Source of the DNA: Hyunsoonleella flava
GTDB lineage: Bacteria > Bacteroidota > Bacteroidia > Flavobacteriales > Flavobacteriaceae
Direction: 5' to 3'
Length of the DNA: 64,000 bases
Assembly: GCF_004310325.1 (NCBI RefSeq)
Contig: NZ_SIRT01000011.1
Location: forward strand, 1-64,000
The notes beneath the pieces are model-generated. The model ran no database searches, was not told where the DNA came from, and was given only the letters and a program-made list of their open reading frames with translations. The position numbers and the translations under genes are program-made. This document shows positions 10,601-18,165 of this stretch, one piece after another; positions within the stretch are counted from its first letter, which is position 1; the number at the start of each line of letters is the position of its first letter.

Positions 10601-10746
10601 CAATGATATTTGGAGATATCAACGATAAGGAAAGTAAAGTTGCAAAACTTAAAGAAGATAATCGTATGTATCACTTATTAGAAAGTGTGGGTACCAAACC
10701 AAACGTGATGTACCAAACTAAAGTGAGAAATACAACTGAAGCATAA
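7645..10746 (+). CDS. actB: Alternative complex III subunit ActB, molybdopterin-oxidoreductase-like iron-sulfur protein
   Basis: This 1033-residue protein is the large periplasmic iron-sulfur subunit of alternative complex III. Near the start it has a twin-arginine motif SRRDFLK (R52-R53) before a hydrophobic stretch. Residues about 90-730 resemble a molybdopterin oxidoreductase large chain (B1); in ActB this part is known to lack the cofactor. The C-terminal third (B2) is a ferredoxin-like chain with four cysteine clusters: CTGCGACVIAC from 773, CQHCNHAPCETVC from 860, a third from 892 (CVGTRYCANNC), and a last starting CSMC. This suggests three [4Fe-4S] and one [3Fe-4S] centre, as known for the family. 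It follows actA by 32 bases. Confidence 0.95.
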   Translation: MSSNKKYWKSVEELNENSSIVETLKQNEFVEEIPTDEFLGDKETLESTSTSRRDFLKYVGFTTAAASLAACEGPVKKSIPYVVQPTEIIPGVANYYATTIANGFDFASVLVKTREGRPIKIENNNMAATNGSANARVQASVLGLYDSLRVQGPKKDGEDISWSDFDSETTKALIDVAAANKSIVLLTQTFASPSTNKLVAEFSEKYGNVSHVQYDAVSESAALDAFQAKYGERGLANYDFSKAMTIVSVGADFLSDWQGGGFDSGYSKNRIPDHGKMSRHIQFESNMSLSGANADKRVPLTPSQQKQVLAKLYSLVVGGSVSTDLPDNINDAVAKAASQLKKAGSKGVVVTGIQDVNAQTVALEINEALGSKAFDPKTPIKTRQGNDKAVMQLVADMKAGKVGAVIMSGVNPVYTLPNSADFVEGLKKTDLSIAFSLKEDETASECQYVAAAPHYLESWGDVELKKGHYGLTQPTIRPLFNTRQFQEGLLKWTENESSYHDYIKETWGTDILGGSSFNKALHDGVYVGTLIEEVEAEEVSEENLEAPSGNAARALAASAKSEGLELTLYTKVGMGDGQQANNPWLQEFPDPITRTAWDNYLTVSKADAEELGLTNTNVANGALNSNYAKVTVNGSSVTVPVIIQPGQAKGTVGLALGYGKKLGLKEEMQTGVNAYPLYQNFNSVQNVSVEAVSGEHEFACVQLHNTLMGRGDIVKETTLEIFNTKDKEHWNPVPVVSLNHEETPVTSPEVDLWDEFDRSIGHHFNLSIDLNACTGCGACVIACHSENNVPVVGKTEVRRSRDMHWLRIDRYYSSDDTFEGDNDKKDEMSGLWGDNGSLGGFGEMEDPAANPQVSFQPVMCQHCNHAPCETVCPVAATSHGRQGQNHMAYNRCVGTRYCANNCPYKVRRFNWFLYNGNDEFDYYMNDDLGRMVLNPDVVVRSRGVMEKCSMCIQKTQKTILDAKRDGRQIKDGEFQTACSAACSSGAMIFGDINDKESKVAKLKEDNRMYHLLESVGTKPNVMYQTKVRNTTEA

Positions 10747-10774
10747 ATCTAATTAAAGAATCAATTATATAATT

Positions 10775-12514
10775 ATGGCGTCTCATTACGAAGCACCTAT
10801 TAGAAGACCTTTAGTTACAGGAGAAAAATCATACCACGATGTTACTGTGGATGTAGCAAAACCTGTTGAAGGAAAAGCCAATAAGCACTGGTGGATAGTT
10901 TTTGGTATCTCACTTGCGGCTTTTCTTTGGGGAATTGGATGTATCATTTATACCATATCAACAGGTATCGGTACTTGGGGTTTAAATAAAACCGTAGGTT
11001 GGGCTTGGGATATTACAAACTTCGTTTGGTGGGTAGGTATTGGTCACGCAGGGACATTGATTTCAGCGGTACTTTTATTATTCCGTCAAAAGTGGAGAAT
11101 GGCGATTAACCGTTCTGCGGAAGCGATGACCATTTTTTCGGTAGTTCAGGCAGGTTTGTTCCCAATTATTCACATGGGTCGTCCGTGGCTAGGATATTGG
11201 GTATTACCAATTCCAAATCAATTTGGGTCATTATGGGTAAACTTCAACTCGCCATTACTTTGGGATGTATTTGCAATTTCAACATATTTATCGGTATCGT
11301 TAGTGTTCTGGTGGACGGGTTTATTACCTGATTTTGCCATGATTCGCGATAGAGCAGTAAAACCTTTTCAAAAGAAAATATACGCTTTATTAAGTTTTGG
11401 ATGGTCTGGTCGTGCTAAAGATTGGCAACGTTTTGAAGAAGTATCTTTGGTACTTGCTGGTTTAGCAACGCCGTTAGTACTTTCTGTACATACTATTGTA
11501 TCCTTTGACTTTGCCACGTCGGTTATTCCTGGTTGGCACACCACAATATTCCCACCATATTTCGTTGCGGGCGCGGTATTCTCAGGATTCGCTATGGTAA
11601 ACACGCTTTTGATTATCATGAGAAAAGTGTGCAGTCTTGAAGATTATATCACAGTACAGCATATCGAACTGATGAATATTGTAATTATGATTACAGGTTC
11701 AATTGTTGGTGTGGCTTATATTACAGAGCTATTTATAGCATGGTATTCTGGAGTTGAATACGAGCAATATGCATTCTTAAACAGAGCAACTGGTCCTTAC
11801 TGGTGGGCGTATTGGTCAATGATGACTTGTAATGTGTTCTCACCACAATTTATGTGGTTTAAGAAGTTAAGAACAAGTATTATGTTCTCGTTCGTTATTT
11901 CAATTGTTGTAAATATAGGAATGTGGTTTGAGCGTTTTGTTATTATTGTAACCTCATTACATAGAGATTACTTGCCTTCTTCATGGACAATGTTCTCTCC
12001 TACATTTGTTGATATTGGAATATTCATCGGAACTATTGGATTCTTCTTCGTATTATTCCTATTGTACTCTAGAACATTCCCTGTAATTGCACAGGCAGAG
12101 GTGAAAACGATTTTGAAATCGTCAGGAGAACGTTATAAGAATATTAGAGAAAGAGGTGATAGCTTAGTAGGAACAGGTGCTGATGAAAGAACTTCAGGAA
12201 AAGTATCACATGTAATTGCTACAGAGCCGGAGCCAACGGTAATAGAAGGCGATAAGTCAGAAATGACAAGCACGCTATTAGAAAGTATTGGAACTTTTGA
12301 CCCATCTACTGGTACAGCTGATGATTTAAAGAAGATAAGTGGAGTTGGGCCAAAAATGGAAGAAGTATTAAATAGTATTGGTATTTATACATTCCTTCAG
12401 GTAAGTAAAATGACCAAAAAAGAATACGACTTGTTAGACAGTATTACAGGTTCTTTCCCAGGAAGGGCAGAACGTGATGATTGGTCTGGACAAGCTAAAA
12501 AATTAATAAACTAA
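10775..12514 (+). CDS. actC: Alternative complex III subunit ActC (NrfD-like quinol site), with C-terminal helix-hairpin-helix tail
   Basis: ActC is the NrfD-family membrane subunit where quinol is oxidised. About ten membrane segments fill residues 40-445, including the conserved stretches WWVGIGHAGTLISA and HTIVSFDFA. The protein is 579 residues long, about 100 more than a plain NrfD-like ActC. The extra part is an acidic linker followed by a helix-hairpin-helix module (about 515-579) with ADDLKKISGVGPKMEEVL and GIYTFLQVSKM, of the kind seen in NuoE-like and ribosomal L21-linked proteins. Its job in a respiratory complex is not known to me; it may bind a partner in the cytoplasm. The frame is intact, so it is a true fusion. 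Confidence 0.95.
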   Translation: MASHYEAPIRRPLVTGEKSYHDVTVDVAKPVEGKANKHWWIVFGISLAAFLWGIGCIIYTISTGIGTWGLNKTVGWAWDITNFVWWVGIGHAGTLISAVLLLFRQKWRMAINRSAEAMTIFSVVQAGLFPIIHMGRPWLGYWVLPIPNQFGSLWVNFNSPLLWDVFAISTYLSVSLVFWWTGLLPDFAMIRDRAVKPFQKKIYALLSFGWSGRAKDWQRFEEVSLVLAGLATPLVLSVHTIVSFDFATSVIPGWHTTIFPPYFVAGAVFSGFAMVNTLLIIMRKVCSLEDYITVQHIELMNIVIMITGSIVGVAYITELFIAWYSGVEYEQYAFLNRATGPYWWAYWSMMTCNVFSPQFMWFKKLRTSIMFSFVISIVVNIGMWFERFVIIVTSLHRDYLPSSWTMFSPTFVDIGIFIGTIGFFFVLFLLYSRTFPVIAQAEVKTILKSSGERYKNIRERGDSLVGTGADERTSGKVSHVIATEPEPTVIEGDKSEMTSTLLESIGTFDPSTGTADDLKKISGVGPKMEEVLNSIGIYTFLQVSKMTKKEYDLLDSITGSFPGRAERDDWSGQAKKLIN

Positions 12515-12523
12515 ACGTAGTCA

Positions 12524-13057
12524 ATGGAAGCTTCAAAAGTTATTCACGCTATATATACTGATGATGATGTATTAATGTCAGCTGTTAAAAAGGTAAAGGC
12601 AGAAAAGCATCATATTGAAGAAATATACACACCTTTTCCTGTACATGGATTAGATAAGGCGATGGGATTAGCACCAACACGTATTGCAATTACAGCATTC
12701 ATGTATGGTTTGGTAGGTTTAACGGTTGCAATTGTAATGATGAATTTTATTATGATTAAAGATTGGCCGCAAAACATTGGTGGTAAACCAAGCTTTAGTT
12801 ATTTAGAAAACATGCCTGCCTTTGTACCAATTATGTTTGAGCTTACGGTGTTTTTCGCAGCGCATTTAATGGTAATTACATTTTACTTACGCAGTAGAAT
12901 GTGGCCATTTAAAAAAGCTGAAAATCCAGATCCTAGAACAACTGATGATCATTTTTTAATGGAAGTTGCTGTTCATGGAAACGAAAGTGAATTGCAAAAT
13001 TTACTGGCCGAAACTGGAGCGGTAGAGATTAATTTAGTTGATAAAGAAGCGCATTAA
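12524..13057 (+). CDS. actD: Alternative complex III subunit ActD (DUF3341)
   Basis: ActD is a small membrane subunit of alternative complex III. The 177-residue product opens with a soluble part (SKVIHAIYTDDDVLMSAVKK) followed by the conserved IYTPFPVHGLDKAMGL, then two membrane segments (about 63-87 and 107-127), and ends with a soluble acidic tail. This layout and the PFPVHG motif define the DUF3341 family. It starts 9 bases after actC and actE follows 9 bases later, so translation is probably coupled. It carries no cofactor motif. Confidence 0.94.
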   Translation: MEASKVIHAIYTDDDVLMSAVKKVKAEKHHIEEIYTPFPVHGLDKAMGLAPTRIAITAFMYGLVGLTVAIVMMNFIMIKDWPQNIGGKPSFSYLENMPAFVPIMFELTVFFAAHLMVITFYLRSRMWPFKKAENPDPRTTDDHFLMEVAVHGNESELQNLLAETGAVEINLVDKEAH

Positions 13058-13066
13058 TATAGTTTT

Positions 13067-13621
13067 ATGAAGAGCTTAATTAAAATAACAGTTATGGCAG
13101 TGGTTTTAGTGTCTTTTTCATGTAGAAAAGATACTGCACCAAATTACCAATTCATGCCAAATATGTATGAATCTGCTGGATATGAAACTTATGGGGAGAA
13201 CCAGCTTTATGAAAACGGTATGGAAGCAAGAACGCCTGCCGAAGGAAGTATACCTAGAGGCTTTGTTCCTTTTGATATTGAAAACTCGACCGATGGTTAC
13301 AATTTGGCAAAAGAAACGTTAAAGAGTCCTTTAGATTCCACTCAGGTTGATTTAGAAAGAGGTAAGGAGTTGTACGATATTTATTGTGGTATTTGTCATG
13401 GCAACAAAGGTAACGGACAAGGTAAGTTGGTAAAACGTGAAAAAATATTAGGTATTCCTAGCTATGATGATGCAGGAAGAGCTATAAATGAAGGGAGTAT
13501 TTATCACACTATTTATTACGGTAAGAACTCTATGGGAAGTTACGCAAACCAATTAAACGAAGAAGAGCGCTGGCAAGTAGTGTCTTACGTTTTAAAGTTA
13601 AAAGCAGATTTAGAAAAGTAA
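13067..13621 (+). CDS. actE: Alternative complex III subunit ActE, monoheme cytochrome c lipoprotein
   Basis: ActE is a membrane-anchored monoheme cytochrome c of alternative complex III and a probable exit point for electrons. The 184-residue product has a lipoprotein signal ending in VSFSC (Cys19), a Tyr/Glu-rich segment (YESAGYETYGENQLYENG), and a class I cytochrome domain with CGICH at 107-111 followed by GNKGNGQGKLV. A plausible distal methionine is in NSMGSYANQL. The cytochrome domain ends close to the C-terminus, as is normal. It lies between actD and actF. Confidence 0.94.
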   Translation: MKSLIKITVMAVVLVSFSCRKDTAPNYQFMPNMYESAGYETYGENQLYENGMEARTPAEGSIPRGFVPFDIENSTDGYNLAKETLKSPLDSTQVDLERGKELYDIYCGICHGNKGNGQGKLVKREKILGIPSYDDAGRAINEGSIYHTIYYGKNSMGSYANQLNEEERWQVVSYVLKLKADLEK

Positions 13622-13641
13622 GAAGATAAGATTATATAGAT

Positions 13642-15021
13642 ATGTATACATTTTCAAATAAATTAAAGACATTTTCTATCATCCTAGTAATACTTGGAGC
13701 ATTAGGTGTAGGATATGGTTTTATGACATCTCATAAATCTTTTGAAGAAGTAGAGCACTTACTTGCAGAAGAAGCACATCATGGTGGTGGACATGGCGAA
13801 GAAGTACACGCAGCAGCAGGTCATGATGCCCATGCTAATAATTCACATGCAGCTGACACACATGATGATAATAGTCATGGAGAAGAAGCACACGCAGGAG
13901 TAGATGAGCATACTAAGCATATTGAACATGTACAACATCAAATAGCTAACAGACCTTGGGCTGCATTATATGTAGCGGCATTTTTCTTTATGATGATTGC
14001 ATTAGGCTGTTTAGCGTTTTACGCTATTCAAATTGCATCCCAGGCGGGATGGTCCCCTGTGTTATTTAGGGTTATGGAAGGAATTACAGCTTACCTTTTA
14101 CCTGGAGCAGTAATTGTACTTTTAATCGCTATAGCTTCTGGTACTATTGGTCACTACAATATTTTTATTTGGATGGATCCTGATGTTGTAGCCCATGATA
14201 AATTAATACAAGGAAAATCAGGGTGGCTAAACCTTCCAGGTTTTGCTATTCGCGGAGCTATATTTATTGCAGGATGGAGTTTTTACAGATACATTTCTAG
14301 AAAGTATTCACGCAAGTTAGAAGATGGAGAGGATAAGGGTACCTTTAAGAAGTTATTCAAGTGGTCTGCAGGATTCTTAGTGTTCTTTATTTATACAGAA
14401 TCTATGATGTCTTGGGATTGGATTATGAGTGTAGATCCTCACTGGTTCTCTACATTATTTGGTTGGTACGTATTTGCGAGCATGTTTGTAAGCGGAATTA
14501 CAGTTATAGCATTAATTTCTATCTACTTAAAATCTCGAGGGCATTTAGAGTTTGTAAACGAAAACCACTTGCACGATGTTGCTAAATTTATGTTTGCATT
14601 CAGTATTTTCTGGACATACCTTTGGTTCTCTCAATTCATGCTAATTTGGTATTCAAATATCCCAGAAGAGGTAACCTATTTTGTAACGCGTTTCCAAGAT
14701 TATAAATTGCCTTTCTTAGGCATGGTTGTACTTAACTTTGTATTCCCAATCTTAATGTTGATGAATGCAGATTACAAACGTATACCGTGGTTTGTGGTAA
14801 TGACTGGTCTAGTAATTCTATTTGGACACTACATCGACGTGTTCAATATGATTATGCCTGCTACAGTTGGTGATAGATGGTTTATTGGAATTCCAGAAAT
14901 TGGTTCAATATTATTATTTGCTGGCTTATTCATTTTTATAGTATTTACAGCTTTAGCAAAAGCACCTCTATTGGTAAAAGGCTATCCTTTTAGAAAGGAA
15001 AGTGAAGAATTTCATTATTAA
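13642..15021 (+). CDS. actF: Alternative complex III subunit ActF, integral membrane protein
   Basis: ActF is the second large NrfD-like membrane subunit of alternative complex III and is thought to take part in proton movement. The 459-residue protein has about ten membrane helices. Between the first (about 10-28) and second (about 110-130) lies a striking His/Ala/Asp/Glu-rich loop of about 70 residues with repeats such as AHHGGGHGEEVHAAAGHDAH. Such loops are usual in this family in Bacteroidota and could bind metal, though this is not shown. It ends KESEEFHY and is followed 30 bases later by coxB. Confidence 0.94.
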   Translation: MYTFSNKLKTFSIILVILGALGVGYGFMTSHKSFEEVEHLLAEEAHHGGGHGEEVHAAAGHDAHANNSHAADTHDDNSHGEEAHAGVDEHTKHIEHVQHQIANRPWAALYVAAFFFMMIALGCLAFYAIQIASQAGWSPVLFRVMEGITAYLLPGAVIVLLIAIASGTIGHYNIFIWMDPDVVAHDKLIQGKSGWLNLPGFAIRGAIFIAGWSFYRYISRKYSRKLEDGEDKGTFKKLFKWSAGFLVFFIYTESMMSWDWIMSVDPHWFSTLFGWYVFASMFVSGITVIALISIYLKSRGHLEFVNENHLHDVAKFMFAFSIFWTYLWFSQFMLIWYSNIPEEVTYFVTRFQDYKLPFLGMVVLNFVFPILMLMNADYKRIPWFVVMTGLVILFGHYIDVFNMIMPATVGDRWFIGIPEIGSILLFAGLFIFIVFTALAKAPLLVKGYPFRKESEEFHY

Positions 15022-15051
15022 TTAAGATATAAATAAAGACGACTGATAACA

Positions 15052-16125
15052 ATGACTGCTTTATTAACAATTATAGTTTTAGTATTTATTTTGATAGCCA
15101 TCTGGCAGATGGTTAAGATTTTTGATTTGGCTCAGGCCAAAAATGAGAATACTACTGCTGGAGTAGCTACCGATAAGGATAACACCATTAACGGTTACTT
15201 AATGATGGGCTTTTTGGCTTTCATTTATGTAATTACTATTGTGTCTTGCGTTAAGTGGGGCGATTTGCCATTAATGTCAAACTCTGCCTCTGCCCATGGG
15301 CCTACCATTGATAATTTAATGGTGATTTCTATGGTTATCATCTTCTTTGTGCAAACGGTTACTCAGTTTTTATTACACTATTTCGCATTTAAGTATAAAG
15401 GTGAAAAGGGTAAAAAAGCATTATTCTTTGCTGATAACAATAAGCTAGAGTTTATTTGGACAATAATACCAGTTATTGTTTTGGCAGGCTTAATTATCTA
15501 TGGTTTGAATACTTGGATTAACATTATGGGTGTTGATGAAAGTGATGATCCATTAGTAGTTGAACTATATGCACAACAGTTTAACTGGAAAGCTAGATAT
15601 GGTGGTGCTGATAATACGCTTGGTAAAGCCAATGTCCGTCTAATAGATATTGATCGTGCTAATATTTTAGGTTTAGACGAATCAGATCCTAACGCACAAG
15701 ATGATATCATTACTACAGAATTGCATTTGCCAGTAGGTAGACCTGTATTGTTTAAAATGCGCTCTCAAGATGTATTGCATTCGGCTTATATGCCACATTT
15801 TAGAGCGCAAATGAACTGTGTTCCAGGTATGATTACGCAGTTTGGATTTACACCAACAGTTACTACTGCAGAAATGAGACAAACACCTCAAATGCAGGAA
15901 AAAGTGAAGAACATTAACGAAATTAGAGTAGAAAAAAGTAAAAAATTAATAGAAAAAGGAGGAGACCCTTTAGATCCTTATGAGTTTGATTACCTTTTGC
16001 TTTGTAATAAAATTTGTGGTAAATCACATTACAACATGCAAATGAAAATTGTAGTAGAAACGGAAGAAGAATACAATGCTTGGATAAAGGAGCAAAAGGA
16101 ATTCAAGAACTCTCTAATTAACTAA
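15052..16125 (+). CDS. coxB: Cytochrome c oxidase subunit II
   Basis: Subunit II accepts electrons at its CuA centre and passes them to subunit I. The 357-residue protein has an extra N-terminal membrane helix (1-20), then helices near 50-68, 85-107 and 128-148, and a periplasmic cupredoxin domain. The CuA ligands are visible: His in DVLHSAYMPH and the pair CNKICGKSHYNM near the C-terminus. In place of the usual acidic residue before VPG it has QMNCVPG, which I believe is common in this group. It carries no heme c domain, so it is not a caa3 fusion; ActE or another cytochrome should donate electrons. Confidence 0.96.
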   Translation: MTALLTIIVLVFILIAIWQMVKIFDLAQAKNENTTAGVATDKDNTINGYLMMGFLAFIYVITIVSCVKWGDLPLMSNSASAHGPTIDNLMVISMVIIFFVQTVTQFLLHYFAFKYKGEKGKKALFFADNNKLEFIWTIIPVIVLAGLIIYGLNTWINIMGVDESDDPLVVELYAQQFNWKARYGGADNTLGKANVRLIDIDRANILGLDESDPNAQDDIITTELHLPVGRPVLFKMRSQDVLHSAYMPHFRAQMNCVPGMITQFGFTPTVTTAEMRQTPQMQEKVKNINEIRVEKSKKLIEKGGDPLDPYEFDYLLLCNKICGKSHYNMQMKIVVETEEEYNAWIKEQKEFKNSLIN

Positions 16126-16151
16126 TTCAAAAAGAAAAACGATAATAGATT

Positions 16152-17942
16152 ATGTCAGCACACGCAGATACTCACGCTCACGACGACCACGGACATCATC
16201 ATAAAGAAACGTTTGTAACTAAATATATATTTAGTCAAGATCACAAAATGATTGCAAAGCAGTACCTTATTACTGGTACTATTATGGGAGTTATTGGTGT
16301 ATTAATGTCCTTAATGTTCCGTATGCAAATCGCGTGGCCAGAAGAGCCAAATGTGATCTTTGAAGCATTATTAGGAAAGTGGGCTCCAGATGGAGTAATG
16401 GATGCAGATATTTATTTAGCACTTGTTACAATACATGGTACTATAATGGTATTCTTTGTTTTAACAGCAGGGTTAAGTGGTACGTTTAGTAACTTATTAA
16501 TTCCGTTGCAAATTGGTGCAAGAGATATGGCATCAGGGTTCTTAAACATGGTATCGTACTGGCTGTTCTTTTTGTCAAGTGTGATTATGGTGATTTCACT
16601 ATTTGTTGAGGCAGGACCAGCAGCGGCAGGTTGGACCATTTACCCGCCATTAAGTGCCTTACCTTTGGCTCAAGGAGGTTCAGGTGCAGGTATGACATTA
16701 TGGTTGGTATCTATGGCAATATTTATTGCATCCTCTTTATTAGGTTCGTTAAATTATATTGTAACTGTAATAAATTTAAGAACTAAGGGGATGTCCATGA
16801 CAAGATTGCCATTAACAATTTGGGCATTTTTTATCACTGCTGTTATTGGTGTTATCTCATTCCCAGTATTATTGTCTGCGGCATTATTATTAATTATGGA
16901 TAGAAGTTTTGGAACATCATTCTTCTTATCAGACATATTTATTCAAGGTGAAGTATTGCATTACCAAGGTGGTTCACCAGTATTGTTTGAACACTTATTT
17001 TGGTTCTTAGGACATCCAGAGGTATATATTGTAATACTACCTGCCATGGGGCTTGTGTCTGAGATTATGGCATCAAATTCGCGTAAGCCTATATTTGGTT
17101 ATCGTGCAATGATTGCATCAATCCTAGCTATTGCATTTTTATCTACTATAGTTTGGGGTCACCATATGTTTATTTCTGGTATGAACCCATTTTTGGGATC
17201 AGTATTTACATTTACAACCTTATTAATAGCCATTCCGTCTGCGGTAAAAGCTTTTAACTGGATTACTACATTGTGGAAAGGTAATCTCCAGATGAATCCC
17301 GCAATGCTATTCTCTATCGGATTTGTGTCGACCTTCATTACAGGAGGGTTAACAGGGATTATTCTAGGGGATAGTGCTTTGGACATTAACGTACATGATA
17401 CTTACTTTGTAGTAGCCCACTTCCATTTAGTAATGGGTATTTCTGCACTGTATGGTATGTTTGCTGGTATTTACCATTGGTTCCCAAGAATGTTTGGTAG
17501 AATGCTTAATAAAAACTTGGGTTATATTCATTTTTGGGTTACTGCAGTTTGTGCCTATGGTGTATTTTTCCCAATGCACTTTATAGGAATGGCCGGATTA
17601 CCTCGTCGTTACTATACTAACAGTAATTTCCCATTGTTTGATGATGTAGCTAATGTAAATGTTATCATAACCATTTTCGCATTAGTTGGTGGTGTGGTGC
17701 AAATAGTTTACCTATACAATTTCTTTGCAAGTATATTCTTTGGCAAGAAATCACCTCAAAATCCATGGAGATCTACAACTCTAGAATGGACAGCGCCTGT
17801 TGAACATATGCACGGAAACTGGCCAGGAGAAATTCCCCATGTACATCGTTGGGCTTACGATTATAGTAAACCAGGACATGACGAAGATTTCGTTCCTCAA
17901 AATATTCCGCTTAAAGACGGCGAGGAAGAACTACAGCATTAG
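16152..17942 (+). CDS. coxA: Cytochrome c oxidase subunit I
   Basis: Subunit I reduces oxygen at the heme-CuB centre and pumps protons. The 596-residue protein has twelve core membrane helices and all key signatures: HGTIMVFFVLTAG (heme ligand helix), GHPEVYIVILP (CuB His, the helix VI Glu and the cross-linked Tyr, hence an A1-type enzyme), WGHHMFISGM (two CuB His) and DTYFVVAHFHLVMG (both heme ligands). The N-terminus is a His-rich tail (HADTHAHDDHGHHHK). It is last in the act-cox operon; subunits III and IV are encoded near 57.6-59.9 kb. A strong terminator follows. Confidence 0.98.
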   Translation: MSAHADTHAHDDHGHHHKETFVTKYIFSQDHKMIAKQYLITGTIMGVIGVLMSLMFRMQIAWPEEPNVIFEALLGKWAPDGVMDADIYLALVTIHGTIMVFFVLTAGLSGTFSNLLIPLQIGARDMASGFLNMVSYWLFFLSSVIMVISLFVEAGPAAAGWTIYPPLSALPLAQGGSGAGMTLWLVSMAIFIASSLLGSLNYIVTVINLRTKGMSMTRLPLTIWAFFITAVIGVISFPVLLSAALLLIMDRSFGTSFFLSDIFIQGEVLHYQGGSPVLFEHLFWFLGHPEVYIVILPAMGLVSEIMASNSRKPIFGYRAMIASILAIAFLSTIVWGHHMFISGMNPFLGSVFTFTTLLIAIPSAVKAFNWITTLWKGNLQMNPAMLFSIGFVSTFITGGLTGIILGDSALDINVHDTYFVVAHFHLVMGISALYGMFAGIYHWFPRMFGRMLNKNLGYIHFWVTAVCAYGVFFPMHFIGMAGLPRRYYTNSNFPLFDDVANVNVIITIFALVGGVVQIVYLYNFFASIFFGKKSPQNPWRSTTLEWTAPVEHMHGNWPGEIPHVHRWAYDYSKPGHDEDFVPQNIPLKDGEEELQH

Positions 17943-17967
17943 ATTTAATATTATATACCTTACATTC

Positions 17968-17994
17968 AAAACCCGTCCGTTTGGACGGGTTTTT
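17968..17994 (+). terminator. Rho-independent terminator ending the act-cox operon
   Basis: AAAACCCGTCC and GGACGGGTTTT pair around a GTTT loop, and the 3' arm continues into a T-run. It lies 26 bases after the coxA stop and closes an operon of eight genes. Confidence 0.92.
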
Positions 17995-18013
17995 CAGTTT
18001 AAATGAGTGTTTT

Positions 18014-18054
18014 TTTCGATGAAAAGTAATTTTTTTCAAAAAATTTCGATGAAA
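18014..18054 (+). repeat. Two direct copies of TTTCGATGAAA upstream of the giant surface protein gene
   Basis: TTTCGATGAAA is present at 18014-18024 and again at 18044-18054, 30 bases apart, within a very AT-rich stretch about 110-150 bases before the start at 18166. Each copy is itself a small inverted repeat (TTTC/GAAA). The pair may be a protein-binding site, but no known regulator motif is recognised. Confidence 0.4.
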
Positions 18055-18165
18055 TACAAAAAAATCAGTTAAATTGCAGTCGGAAAAATAGTAAGATGTT
18101 TCTGTTTAAGATTCACATCAATATATTTTCCAATTGCTATTAAGTATGATTTTTAACCATTCAAA

